Source: Chelydra serpentina
Lineage: Eukaryota > Chordata > Testudines > Chelydridae
Reading direction: 5' to 3'
Length of the DNA stretch: 64,000 bases
NCBI GenBank assembly: GCA_037349315.1
Contig: JBAIAC010000278.1
Location: 62,001 to 126,000, forward strand
In this document: piece by piece, positions 23,845 through 37,000 of the stretch
Position numbering within the stretch: position 1 is the first letter of the stretch
Layout: every line of letters begins with the position of its first letter
Notes under the pieces: generated by a model
Seen by the model: the letters and a program-made list of their open reading frames with translations, nothing else
Database searches by the model: none
What the model was told of the DNA's origin: nothing
Translations under genes and position numbers: made by a program

Positions 23845-26800
23845 CTGCAAAAGGGATTGAAAGAAAAATCAAAACCAAAAAGAAAAACATTCTCAATTCA
23901 AAGCCCACACACATTTGGATGAAGACTAAAACAAATAAACAAACAAACCACACTGGATGGTAGAAAATGACCCTAGTACATGACTGACCCAGCCCGTCTG
24001 AATACGGGATCACAAGGTTAGGTCAAGAGGGTATTTGGTATCAATGTTTGGCAAGGAGCTATAAGATTTTAGTCCAGCATTTGAACAAACGGAGCTCAAA
24101 ATCAAGTTGCAAAAGCATACAGTGCCCAAGATACAGTGCTGCTGAAGTCACTTCATCTCGCTGGCAACGTGCTACAAAAGGGAACAATGCCTACTTGAGA
24201 GGCCTGGAAACCCTTCCAGGCAATGGGGAGGTGGGAAATTTAAAAGGGCAAAGGGTTAACACTCTTCTATTCATGGAAAAGGTGAGAGGGACACACTAAA
24301 CTGCATTACATATTCTATTGCGTCTCTCAGATATGCCTTTAACTTGATCCACGAGGGGCGTATAAATCTTAATTTTTAGCAGGATAAATAGCCAGGGGGC
24401 AACAGAAGCCCGAACCAAGAATCTCCAGGGGAAAGGTGCATTTGAGTGCACACAATACTAGTAAAAAGACCTTTTTGTTCCAGGCACAACCTATAAGTGA
24501 CCTAGCGGAAAAACATGGAATCCTTCACCCCCAGCCACCCCCTCCGCTCAGATGGAACAGGGGCTCGTTCTCCAGCGCTGCCTGCAGAAGGCTGGGAATG
24601 CCGTGCACCATTTCATTCAAGGGAAGCGTTTATCAAAAAGCTACAAAAACAAAACAAAAAAAAGCCCCCAAACCCCACCTGAATTGCTGAGATCACTCTT
24701 CGGAGCCAAACAAAAAACCACTTCTTGTATGTCGAATCCAGAAGCCATCTGGTTAAGTAGCTTCTGAGACCCCAACAGTTCTCCCTCCCGCAACCTCTGC
24801 CAATTGATTGTTAAAATTAAAATCCACATCCAGCAGCTCCTCCGTGGACAGCGATGGGGGCTTAGGTATTATTTATGCAGCACTACCGGTGTGCATGGTA
24901 CTCAACAAACAGGAACGTAGAAACTTCCACGGGACCATCTAGTCTGGTCTCTGGTACCAGGTGCCACACAGAAAGGCATAAAACCCCACAAATAAAATGG
25001 ATAGGCAGAGCTTACAAATTAAAAATCAGACCCAAGACAACAGCAGCACAGCGGTGTCAAAACAAAAGATGGAGGAGAGGAAAGCAAGGGGTGTGGTCAG
25101 TGTCTTGATCCTTACTTGTTCCTTTTTATGTTGTGAAATTTACATGGATTTTATGATGAAAGGAGTGAAGCAAGTTTAAAGCTCCTGGATAAAGGGAGTC
25201 GTAAGGAGGGCTGTGACGGGGAGGTGGTATAGCAGGCCACTCCAGGCATACAGGGAGCAGGGTGGAGGAAACTGGAGGAGAAATGGTTGCTCCCAATTTT
25301 CTGCAGGTCTCTGTATTAGTCTGCAAGACTAAGAGCTCAGCCACATCAGCCAGCGCTGGCCAGATCTTGTAGCTTGGGCTGCTCCAAACCAGCCTGACAA
25401 GCTCCACTGGGCGTTAGAATGCATGCAACCCAAAGAGGCAGATGCTCATCATCAAGGTAAAGAGGAGAATTTATCTTTGCGGTATCATCATTGGGGTACC
25501 TGAAGGAACTGAATACAAGTACTTGCTTGCGGACCAGTAGGATTAGATCCACTTGAGGAGCAAGATCTCGTGTGTGCAAAGAGTTACAGTGCCATCTTCT
25601 GGGATATTCAGCTCTCCTAGCAATTCAGCATGGAAAGTGTTCTTAGCTGCCCTCCCGCCCCCAAACTTCTTATCACGCGTCCCTTTGCTTGCAGGTTTGG
25701 CATTTTACCTCTGTGTCCTCTGTGGCTCCAGCCCCAGCCGAACTTGTTACAATGCCAAACCGCTCCTTCCTCTTCTTCAGCTTCTCATCATCTTCACTCT
25801 GTGCAGAAAGAAGGTAGAAGATTTAGTTTGCCAGACCGGCCCAAAAGAATCATTTTAACAGTTGATTTTTCAACTGTTCCTTTCCTTGCCCCCCAAATCT
25901 TCCTGCTTTTAGCTACAAGACCAGCTGCTAGAAAAGAGAGTGGTTGCAAGATTTTGGGGTGCACATGAATTAGTGCACAGAGCTGAACATACACATTAGC
26001 AGGCATCATCATGCTGGCATGGTTAGGTGCCCCATCCAGAGGGGATTTATTGAATAGACGCTCAAAAGAACCTCCCGAGGAGCATTTATGATAAGTAGGT
26101 CCCCAAGCAAAACCTGCTCTCCCTCCATGGTAATCAAGTAAAAGTGAACCCTATTTCTCTGGAGTACAGTGGCGAAGTTCATGGAGTTTGTGGAATTAAT
26201 GGCTAAAGCTAATTAACCTTTGATTTTTGCACCTGCCTAACTTTGCAACTGCTCTATCCCCTCCATTTTAAATGTATTAAACCTATAACTGTCCACACCT
26301 TAACAGGTCACGCCAAAGAAGAGCCGACCGTGATCGCTAGTAAGGTATGGTGCAGTGAGGTAGGGAGGAAAAGGGGAAGCCTTTATATTTCCAACGGAGT
26401 ATATGAAAGGCGCTGGATTGGCAGCCTTAGAGAGCGAAGCTCTGTTTAACCAAAGCAGTACAATTACCTGGGAAGTGGCAGTGTACGCTTCCTGTCAATG
26501 TGTCCCAATCCTGACAGGGAGCGTCCATTCCTAAATTCTCCCTTAATGACCCCATTAAATCTTTGGCTTCAGTATGTAACCCAAACTCATTTCACATAGG
26601 CCACCGAGCAGCAGACCAGGGTTGGATTTCAGTTAGGAACCTAAAGGTGAAAGCCTCTGTATCCCTATTACCAACCCAAGTGTAGGCCCAACACTGAGGA
26701 TTCACAAGATCTCACATTGAAATCAAAATGTTTCCTGAGGAAATGCTGCTATGGAAATGGTTTTAAAAACTGCCCCATAAAGTTTGCAACACGAAGAGAA

Positions 26801-29800
26801 TTTGCACTAGAAGCAGAAAGTGAAGCTGGCTACTCCCTGCAGAATGAATGCAAAATACAGAAACGCATAAACATCCTTCAGCAGCACTGGTGAAACTAGC
26901 AGCAAAAAGGGAAGAACCCAATTCACTTTGATGAGGGACTGTCTGGACCATCACCACTGACTAACACCAATCCACCTGCTGCATATTTTCCCTCATTTGG
27001 AAATTAAGGCGTGTGGTCAAGCAACATGATAAAGAGGATGCGTCCTTATAAGAACGCACAGATCGGGTCAGACCAGTGGTCCATCTAGCTCAGTATCCTG
27101 TCTTCTGACAGTGGCCAGTGCCAGATGCTACAAAAGGAATCAACAGAACACGGCAATTTGGAGTGATCTATCCTGTCATCCAATCCAGCTTCTGGCAGTT
27201 GGAGGTTTAGGGACACCCAGGGCATAGGGTTGCGTCCCAGACCATCTTGGCCAATAGCCATTGATGAATCTATCCTCCATAATCTTCTCTAATTCTTTTT
27301 TTAACCTAATTATACTTTTGGCATTCACAACATCCCTTGGCAATGAGTTCCACAGACTGACTGTGCATTGGGTACAGTAGTAGTTCAATTTGTTTGTTTT
27401 AAACCTGCTGCCTATTCATGTCACTGCATGACCCCTGGTTTGTGTGTTATATGAAGGACTAAATAACACTTCTTGATTCACTTTTTCCACATTTAGTTTG
27501 GAAAAGAGAAGACAAGGGGACATGATAGCGGTCTTCAGGCATCTAAAAGGGTGTCATAAGGAGGAGGGAGAAAACTTGTTCATCTTAGCCTCTGAGGATA
27601 GAACAAGAAGCAATGGGCTTAAACTGCAGCAAGGGAGGTTTAGGCTGGACATTAGGAAAAAGTTCCTGTCAGGGTGGTTAAACACTGGAATAAACTGCCC
27701 AGGGAGGTTGTGGAATCTCCATCTCTGGAGATATTTAAGAGTAGGTTAGATAAATGTCTATCTGGGATGGTCTAGACAGTATTTGGTCCTGCCATGAGGG
27801 CAGGGGGCTGGACTCGATGACCTCTCGAGGTCCCTTCCAGCCCTAGAATCTATGAATCTATGAATCATCCATGATTTTACGGACCTCTATCATCCCTCCC
27901 CGAGTCATCTCTTCTCCAAGCTGAACAGGCCCAGTTTTTTTAATCTTGCACTTGATCCCGCAGTGAAACCAGTGTGCCATGTTTGCAGCATCACATCTCT
28001 CTCGAGACAGACTGTCAGCCACAGCACGATGTGAATCATCCAACGTAAACCATGGGAACGCTACTCCCCAGGGGCTTACGCTGTATAAACAGGTTCCCAT
28101 GCCAGCGATAGACCCTGAGCTTTAAGCACTAGTTCCCCATTTGCCCTTGAAGACTTCATAGATCATAATGATGGTCTCAACTTTTATCAAGAGAACCCTC
28201 TGGCCCCTTCATAAGGGTGCGCTGATGCTACTGAAAAGTCACTCAAGTTAGCTAATGAGCTCTCTTTGTTGCTTCCAAGGTGGATTTTTATGGCCATGTG
28301 GATTTATTTTATTATTATTTCCAACACTCAATTTCTTGCATTTTCTAATCCCCTATTTAGAGAGGTGCCCACTGACCAGGAGGACGCTGCTATCTATCAG
28401 CGTATCCTTTATATGCCAAGGCAGAGCTTTTCCTGTAAGGCAGCATTCCAGTGCAATAGAACAATCCTAAAAATCCCTCCGCAGCTCAGTCTAGACACCC
28501 AGTCTTAGCATGGGCCCCAAAGATCTTTGGTTCAGCCTCAAGAGGACATTTCAGTATATAGATCCATGTACATTTGCACAGTAGAGCAGGCAGATTAGAC
28601 AGCATAGATATTGGTTTTGCACATTTCAACTCCTACAGACTGATGTGACAAATAATCCATCCCACAAAGTACCCTAAACTCTCACACTTTCAACAGACCA
28701 TGAGGCTTGGCTCTGTGGTTCCATTGTGCTAATGATGTTAATGTAAACTATGTACATGGGGTCACTAGGGATTATTGAAAGGTACCTTCTGTTTGAAGCC
28801 TTCACAAAAAACATACACCCCTTAAAACTGGGAATGTCCTAACTAAATTGTGGTTAATTCTCAGCTAAGGGTTTCTACACTCTTAACACTTACAAGCTTA
28901 GGGCTTTTTCCTGTGGATCGTTAGTAAGCAGAACTCCCAATAAGTTGATGGCAGCCTTGGATGAAAAAGACCAGGCCTGTAATTCACTGTGAAATTCTAC
29001 AGCTGCTGCTCCTCCAGGATCTGCACAAGAGATGTTTCTCACAGCCCTGTCAAGTGGTATTTTTCTACACCATTAAATATGAAGGCACCTTTCCTTTGAA
29101 TTATTTGCTGCAGCGCCCTTGGATTTGTTCAATAAACCGCACGGGTAGAATGTGGCTTGCTATCCAATGCTACGGTCTCATTTTTGCAAGCATCAGAAAG
29201 GATGTCTCATGGAGCTTGACTCCATTCTTTTGCTGACATTCTCTTTGCACTCCAAACTGTTTTCACGGAGGATGCTTCTGATTAGGATACTTTACTTCTT
29301 CCCTCCCTGCTCCTTCAGCGAGAGCAGCAGGGCGGGCATGCATGCTCAGAGAAGTCCTTCTCTTGCTATGGACACAATACATTTGGCTATCGCTTGCAGG
29401 ATGAGAGATCTGGTCGACTAATGGTTTTCAGTCTTGCAAGAGGCAGCGGAGACAGTCTGATATACCAGACAACTACTCCTATACTCATCATAGGTCTCTT
29501 GCCCCGCTTTTCTATTCACTGCACTGGCTACCATTCCTCTCAAAAGCATTTCCATTTTGACATGACCATCTCAGCACTCACTCAACCTACCTTCACAAAT
29601 TCCATTTCAGTGATTTGCAGTCTGAATGGACACAATTTTACTGACATTTCGCAAAACCGTCACATCCCTACATTTCTTGAGATTCTTTTATCTCCACTGC
29701 CACTACCCACACAGATGCCTTGACTATCAGTAATAACCAAGGCCATCATTACCCTTTAAAAGCCTCAATGCATCCATTTTCAATGGATTTATTTCTAGTG

Positions 29801-31007
29801 TTGGCTATTTCAGTCCTCATTTAGCCAGTTTCGTCAACTCAGGCTGTCCAATTACCTTGCTACACTCCTATAATTTCTCCTCTGTCCCCTGTAACTAAGT
29901 ATATTTCATGTCTTCCCCTCCAACATCATTTGTTACATTTCATGACTCGGGAGAGCATGGTCTGACAGAGGCACTAAAAGGCATTTATTAGCAATCAGGT
30001 GAAGCAAGCAGAGCCATCCTTGTGATGACACAAATAAGAGATGAAACAAATCGAAACCATCACCAATACAGTGGTTGCCTGGAACTCCTCACTGGATGCA
30101 CAACTTCCCACGTCCATTAGGCATCTAAGTAAATGGTTATGAACTTGGTCATCGTTTTGCTTTACTAAAAAGGCACCCACCCCCCAGTCCCCCATCAGAG
30201 CAAGAACCCAGGAGGCCCACTGCCTACAGCTAATAGAAATCATACATTAGTAACAAGTAACTTCTAACCCCAATTGCTCCATTTTAATAAATTGACGTTA
30301 GCCAGCCAAGCAGAGGAAACAAACTTAGAAAAAAGATCCATTTAAATGCAAACTCGCAAAACAGACCTAATGACATCACCAGTGCTGTGGCCAATTTTCA
30401 TGACAAAAGTGACACTTGACACTCCCTCAGCAAGCAGCTGGACAGCCTTCGTTATGTCAATACCTTACATAAATGACACCATAGCAACCGGCTCAGCATT
30501 ATTAATTATGACATCTCCATGTGTTGTGGCAACAGGGGCGACTGAAAAGTTTTAATTGAAAACTCAGCAATTTCTCATGAGTTTTGGCTCCATAGGCAGT
30601 CATGGCCCAGCGCATTCATTTCTTTCTGTGCACTTATGACATTTCACTGGAGTAAGTATTGCTAAATACAACTGCTAACTTCTTCTTTTGTTCCAGGATC
30701 CCACTTAGCCCTTGAACACTCACCGATCTGCCATGTTTTCAGTCTTTAACTTCCCTTCCCAGAAAGCCTCTCGAGACCCTGACTATACGAACAGTCATTT
30801 AAAGGAGCAGTGCAATGTAGCAGCTCTGACATCCATCTGCCTGCTAGGGACTGGGACTCTATTCTCAACATTACCACTACCTAGTTTCTTATATGATCCC
30901 CAGCGCGGGAACATCACAGCACCGCTCCGGGCATGGCTTTTTAGCACTCTGGGTTTTGGTTCACCATCTGTATTATCACAACATCTAGAGACCCTAGCTG
31001 AGTGTGT

Positions 31008-31046
<39 letters not shown>

Positions 31047-34000
31047 CCTCAAAGAACTTTTAGGCAAGGCACAAAAAGGGTTGGAGAAAAGAAATGGTGT
31101 TACTCCCATTTTACAGGGGGGGAACAGAGGGGTAGACAAATGAAGTGACCTTCCCAAGAGACACAGGAAGTCTGTGGTAGGGCAGGGAACTGAACCCCAG
31201 TTTTCCTGTGTCTCAATAAGGAGGCTAAGTGTGGCCATATCACCTCCTCCATCCCTAGAAAGGCGGTTGTGAAGCTTAGAGTCTATGGAACCAGCTATGT
31301 TGGGCAGAATTATGTATCATTTGGGATCATGGGGCTGCAAAAATCACTGTTTGGAGAAGTGTAATCTATAAGAACATAAGAATGGCCCTACTGGGTCAGA
31401 CCAAAGGTCCATCTAGCCCAGTGTCCTGTCTGCCAACAGTGGCCAATACCAAGTGCCCCAGAGGGAATGAACACTTGATGATTACCTGTTCTGTTCATTC
31501 CCTGTTGCTCATTTCCAGCTTCTGGCAAACAGAGGCTAGGGACACCATTCCTGCTCATCTTGGCTAATAGCCATTGATGGACCTAGCCTCCATGAATTTA
31601 TCTAGTTCTTTTTTTAACCCTGTTATGGTCTTGGCCTTCACAACATCCTCTGGCAAGGAGTTCCACAGGTTGACTGTGCGTTGTGTGAAGAAATACTTCC
31701 TTTTATTTGTTTTAAACCTGCCGCCTATTAATTTCATTTGGTGACCCCTAGTTCTTGTGTTATGAGAAGTAGTAAACAACGCTTCCTTATCTACTTTCTC
31801 TACACCAGTCATGATTTCATAGACCTCAACCATATCTCCCCTTAGCCGTCTCTTTTCCAAGCTGAAAAGTCCCAGTCTTATTAATCTCTCCTCATACGGA
31901 AGCCATTCCATACCCCTAATCACTTTTGTTGCCCTTTTCTGAACCTTTTCCAATTCCAATACATCTTTGCAAGCACTGATACTGGTAGAGAAAATCCACT
32001 CCAATCTGCTCATTTAACTATCTACAACCAGGCTCTTCCATTGCTATGGGTAACCAAAGTGTTGTTCGAACCCTGCTGGTGGGAGAATGGCCCAAATACA
32101 ACTTCAGGAGAAACAGCAGCACTGTGTCTTTAAAAGGACACATGGGAGTGTCTCTTGGGGAACTGCACTGAGCGGCAGGTTATTTATTTATTTTTTTCGG
32201 TAACCCCTCCACCCCCGATTGTGGCCCTGCAGGGAAAGAGTATAACAGTCTCACTAAATCAACACTGTTCTAATGATCTTGCTCACTTGACCCCCTAGCA
32301 TGACAGTGTCAGATGCAAACACGCTTACAATAAACTTCACTCCATCTTTGGCTCCTCGCTGACAGGTTTTGATTCATGGGGTGCTGAAACCCATCTGAGG
32401 AAAATTACCTCTATCAAAACACTGCTATCTCTGCATTTATCAAGCCCTGGGGCCATGCTTGAGTGTGCAAATGGACCTTTCCAGCAGCAGCAGACGAGTT
32501 TTCTAACCTTTCTGTTACTAGGTTTGCTCCCTTTGCACTCACACTAGGAGAGATTTTTTAATATTAAAAAAAAAAAAGGGGGGGGGGGCTTTCTGTGAAG
32601 GATCTGAGCCTGAGAGTTAAAAACTTTTAAAGCATAATGGGCGTGGGGGAGCGTGCGGGATTTCAGACATGTGTCATTACACATTTCTACTGGGCTGTAC
32701 CTAGCTGCAGCACTTTCGTTTCAATCTAGCCCTGTCCTGTCATTTTGAATGAACTACGTGGCTAACCTCATCCTCCACAGGGCCACGATCACACAGCTCA
32801 CCTCAGTGCTATCGTCAATAATAACGTCACCACACCACACCACACGGATCTTCCTCAGGCTCTTTTCTAACCCAGTCAAGATTTTGGCTCTTTCTTTATA
32901 AGTGGCAGCTTTCTACAGCCAGCAACTGAACTGTCAATGATCCTTCAAATCAGCCCTTAGGCCTGTAAGTTGTTGAACATCCTCTATGCCAAATGACTTC
33001 AATGGGAGCGGCTGGAGCTCAGCGGAGCTCCAGGCAGAATCAGGCCATTCATTGTGAAGGCGGGCTTGCGTCTATAGACTGTAAGCACCTTGGGACAGGG
33101 ACCAAAACGTCTCCTATGGAACAGTACCCACTGAGCATGCGGGCGGTGTTCAGTGAAAGGTTTTGATCAAACTAAAAGGACGACGACATTAACTGGACTG
33201 AGCTCTTCAGTCTCTCTGGGAAACACCTGAAAAGTGGTACTCGACAGTTGAACAAGACTCTAGAACGGTCACACCCCCAAACCAGCTTTAAAATGCCCGT
33301 TTACTGCAGGCAGGCAAATGGGCCAGGAGCAGCCTTTTTGTGAAGCAACACTGACACACAGTGGGGGCAGGTGGGCAAACCCAACATGTACATCCGCTGA
33401 AGAGGTGCCACCAGCACAGCTCCAGATTTTAAAAATATCTGAGAGAATTAATCGATCCCAAGTTTATCTGGCCTTTATTTCGTACTTCGTTTATTCCCCA
33501 AAGCTAAAAGGACCCTTTTAAAAACCAGATCATTCCCCTCGCGCCACAGGGTGGGCAAGTTGCCAGTTTCAGTGCTGGGAGGGTGGATGCCAAAATGCTT
33601 TAAGTCTTGGTTTCCATGGTGCACGGAGCAGCTCTGGTACAAACCTCATCCCCGCCAGCAGAATTGGATTTTAACTTGGGAGGAGAGGGCGCAGCTGGTT
33701 ACCTTTTTAAATGACACGCAAGAGCTCCCTGCAACAATGGCGGCTCTCAGCTCTGCTCCAACAGGAGAAGCCCTGTTCTTTCTCCCAGCTGATCCCCGTG
33801 CAAGTGAAACTTCTTGGTGTCCTCTGTTATGGGCCGGGGGGGGGGGCAAGGGGGGGCAGATCAGCTGCAATATCCCTAGCAATTACTAAGACTATGGCTA
33901 TACTACAAATGTTGCAACTACACCCTTGTAGTAGAGACACTTGCTACAGCAATGGTCGAGGGGGTTCTGTCACTGTGGTAAATCCACCCCAAGAGGTGGT

Positions 34001-37000
34001 AGCTAGGCCAATGGAAGAATTCTTCCGTCAAACTAGTTTTGTTGGGCTTAGGTCAGTTTAACGACATCTCTTGGGGTGGAATTTTCCACACGCCTGAGCA
34101 ATGCAGCGAGGCTGATTTAAGGCGTAGACCAGGCCCAGGCTTTCGTGCTCTAATAGTGTTTCTCAACAGCCGGTCCGTGGACTGGCGCCGGTTCCTGAGA
34201 TCTCCCTGACACAGTTTAGGAAGGCAGCAAGCTGGTCCCTGGTACCAAAAGGGTTGAGAGACACTGCTCTAACGAACAGCTCATCTCGAGTGGTGGGAGG
34301 ACTCTGCACTGAGTCAATCACTGCAAACAAAGAAGGGGTGCTTCTGAAGGGACAGTAAGAGATGAGAACACCCATTAACACCCATTTCTCCCTATGGTTA
34401 GCCCTAGATACCCAGGAAGCACAAGTGACATCAGCAGCTCCTAATCCTCAGCTGTTTCGATTTCATAGCAGTGGCCTGGGTGTAGCTGCTATGGAATGAC
34501 ACCTCAAGGCTACAGCACAGGGCTCGTTACAGATAACGAAGATAGACGGAAATGAATGGAGGAACCACCTCTCTCTTTAGTAGCAGCAGACAGGAGATGA
34601 GCATTGGGCTCAAGCTCAATGAAGGAAACAGAAGTGGCAGGGAAGGGGTTACACTCTGAAGAACCTGCCAATATTCTAATGTCACCTCTGACAGGGGGCA
34701 TCAGATCACAGATGATCAAAGGTGTGTGTCATTTGGGGGTCATGCTAGATTCACCACTAATCCTAGACCTTACAGGCAAGAAACCATGGGACAATACCTC
34801 ACACTGCTGAAAGCCAAGCCTCACAGTATTGTATGGGCAAGATACCGTCTCCATAGATTAAGAGTCCCCTAGAGAAAAGGAGTCTGAATTTCCAGATCAA
34901 CACTGGAGAGGAATTCTAGTCACGACTGTAGAGAGATACAGACACAAACCTCCATAATCTCGTCCTTAGAGCTTTCATTCTGAGAGAATGGAAGGGTGTG
35001 CACGCGCATGTATGTATAAAAATGGACCCTTCTGGTCATCTCCTCTCCTGTATCTTGCTGCAGCATGACGGATGGCAGGATGAAAAGCAGAGCCCTGAGG
35101 CTTTCAGGCGATGGTAGATTAATGATCCCTGGCCTTGACCTCCAAAAGGTAAAGGTTATGAAACACTCAAGGGTAACTGGGCTTCCAATTTCATACCCAG
35201 AGGATGAATGACAGCAACTGATGGTTTTATTCTCAGAAACACTCCAATCCTGGGACGCACAGCTGTCACCCACCACCTTTTTGAAATTCATCTCAACGTA
35301 TTTATACCTCCTGGCTCTTTTGCCTTGCAAATGCCATTCAAGAGCTTGAGAGTCCATTTGGAGTTGATAAACTAATGTACATCAGCAAATATTTCGTAGG
35401 GGCTGTGAAAATTGGAAATCCCAGGGGTTTTACATAAGCATTCCTCATGTGGCTTACCTTTCAATTTGCATCCCCAGAATTACTTTTTACAGATATATCA
35501 CTGTGCAAGAGCTCAGTTTCATACTATACGTACACTGTAAACTAGCTTATAGGAACAACCAAGGAGCTGTTGGTTTTATAGACTCTATTTCCCCACCCCC
35601 ATTCTGCTGCCCCCAAAAGACCTCCAAATGCCTGGTTGTTTTCAAGCTGTCGCGTTCAACCCAAGTCAACGTGGCTCTTTAATCTCCAACCTCATGAAAT
35701 GAAGGTAAATAAAATACTGTAAGATTCACCTCACTTCATGTCTTCATTCAACATTTGGAGCTGGTTACAGGGAGACGTATGGCGAGATTGAGGCTCTCTC
35801 TTTCCAGCAGCTCAAAATAATGCTAACCTGGAGAACATTCCCTCAGCCTAGTGTGGAATATATTCACCTTTTCAACTCCATTTACATTAGATACCTACAA
35901 AAGGGTTATTCATGAAAGGCTATCACGGCCTACTTATAAAAAGACACTGCTCTTTTGTATCACTTTTCCTCCCAGGCTGAGGGGGGGATTATTTATTATT
36001 TATATACAGTAGCAGAAGAGATGTACACTGAAGGATCTCACAGCACTTCACGAGCATTATTCAGTCGCATCCCCATGGGAAGTGGGCATCATCCTCAGTT
36101 TGCTAATGGCTCACTCAAGATTCCCCCAGCACATCAGTGACAGAACACAGAAGTTCCAGCCCTAAGAACTGACCATCTGTGTTTCACTGATGCAACTTTA
36201 GCTGGCCTCTCTAGGTGTGGTTAGTTTACTGACCAATCTCACCTCTTGGAAGGTTCTCACACATTTTGCTAGGACATTCACAGAATTTAAGGACTAGGAC
36301 ATTCACAGAATCAGCCTCTATCTCTTGCAAGTCTGGAGTGATGCTTCATTTGCCAGCTAACATGGTCTATTAAGCGACAAAGAGTCCTGTGGCACCTTCT
36401 AGACTAACAGATGTATTGGAGCATAAGCTTTCGTGGGTGAATACCCACTTCAGCAGATGCATACAGTATTGCATGCTCTATTAAAACATTTATAATCACT
36501 ATATGCATAGTCTATTACAGTATATGCATGCTCTATTAAAACATTTATAATCACTAGGGACAAATCAAAATGTATCTAAGCCAGTCGCTTTTAAGGGCAG
36601 CAACTCCTAGTACACATTTCTGAGTGCCAATACAACAGAGGCCAACTTGTTAAACGTATTGAACCTGATTTTGATCCGACAGTGGTGTGAACTGAGAGCA
36701 TCCCCATTCAAATCAGTGAAATGTAAATGCAGTACAGGCAAGATCAGTAGGAGGCCTCTATGCGGAGACAGCAACTTTGTAGTTCATAGTAAGCAAATTT
36801 CTGCTATAATACATTAGTCAGGGGAAAAAGTGAGAGCGGTGTTACCTTTAGCTCCTCTACCTTTCCCCACCTCCCTTCAAGCAAAAATCCAGGAAACACA
36901 GATCAGGCAAAGGAAGGATGAAGGAATCCAGTTAACAGTTTTGGGACGCTGGTTTTGGTAGAGGGCAAAAGTTACAACAGCTGGCAGTTCTGAGGTTTGT

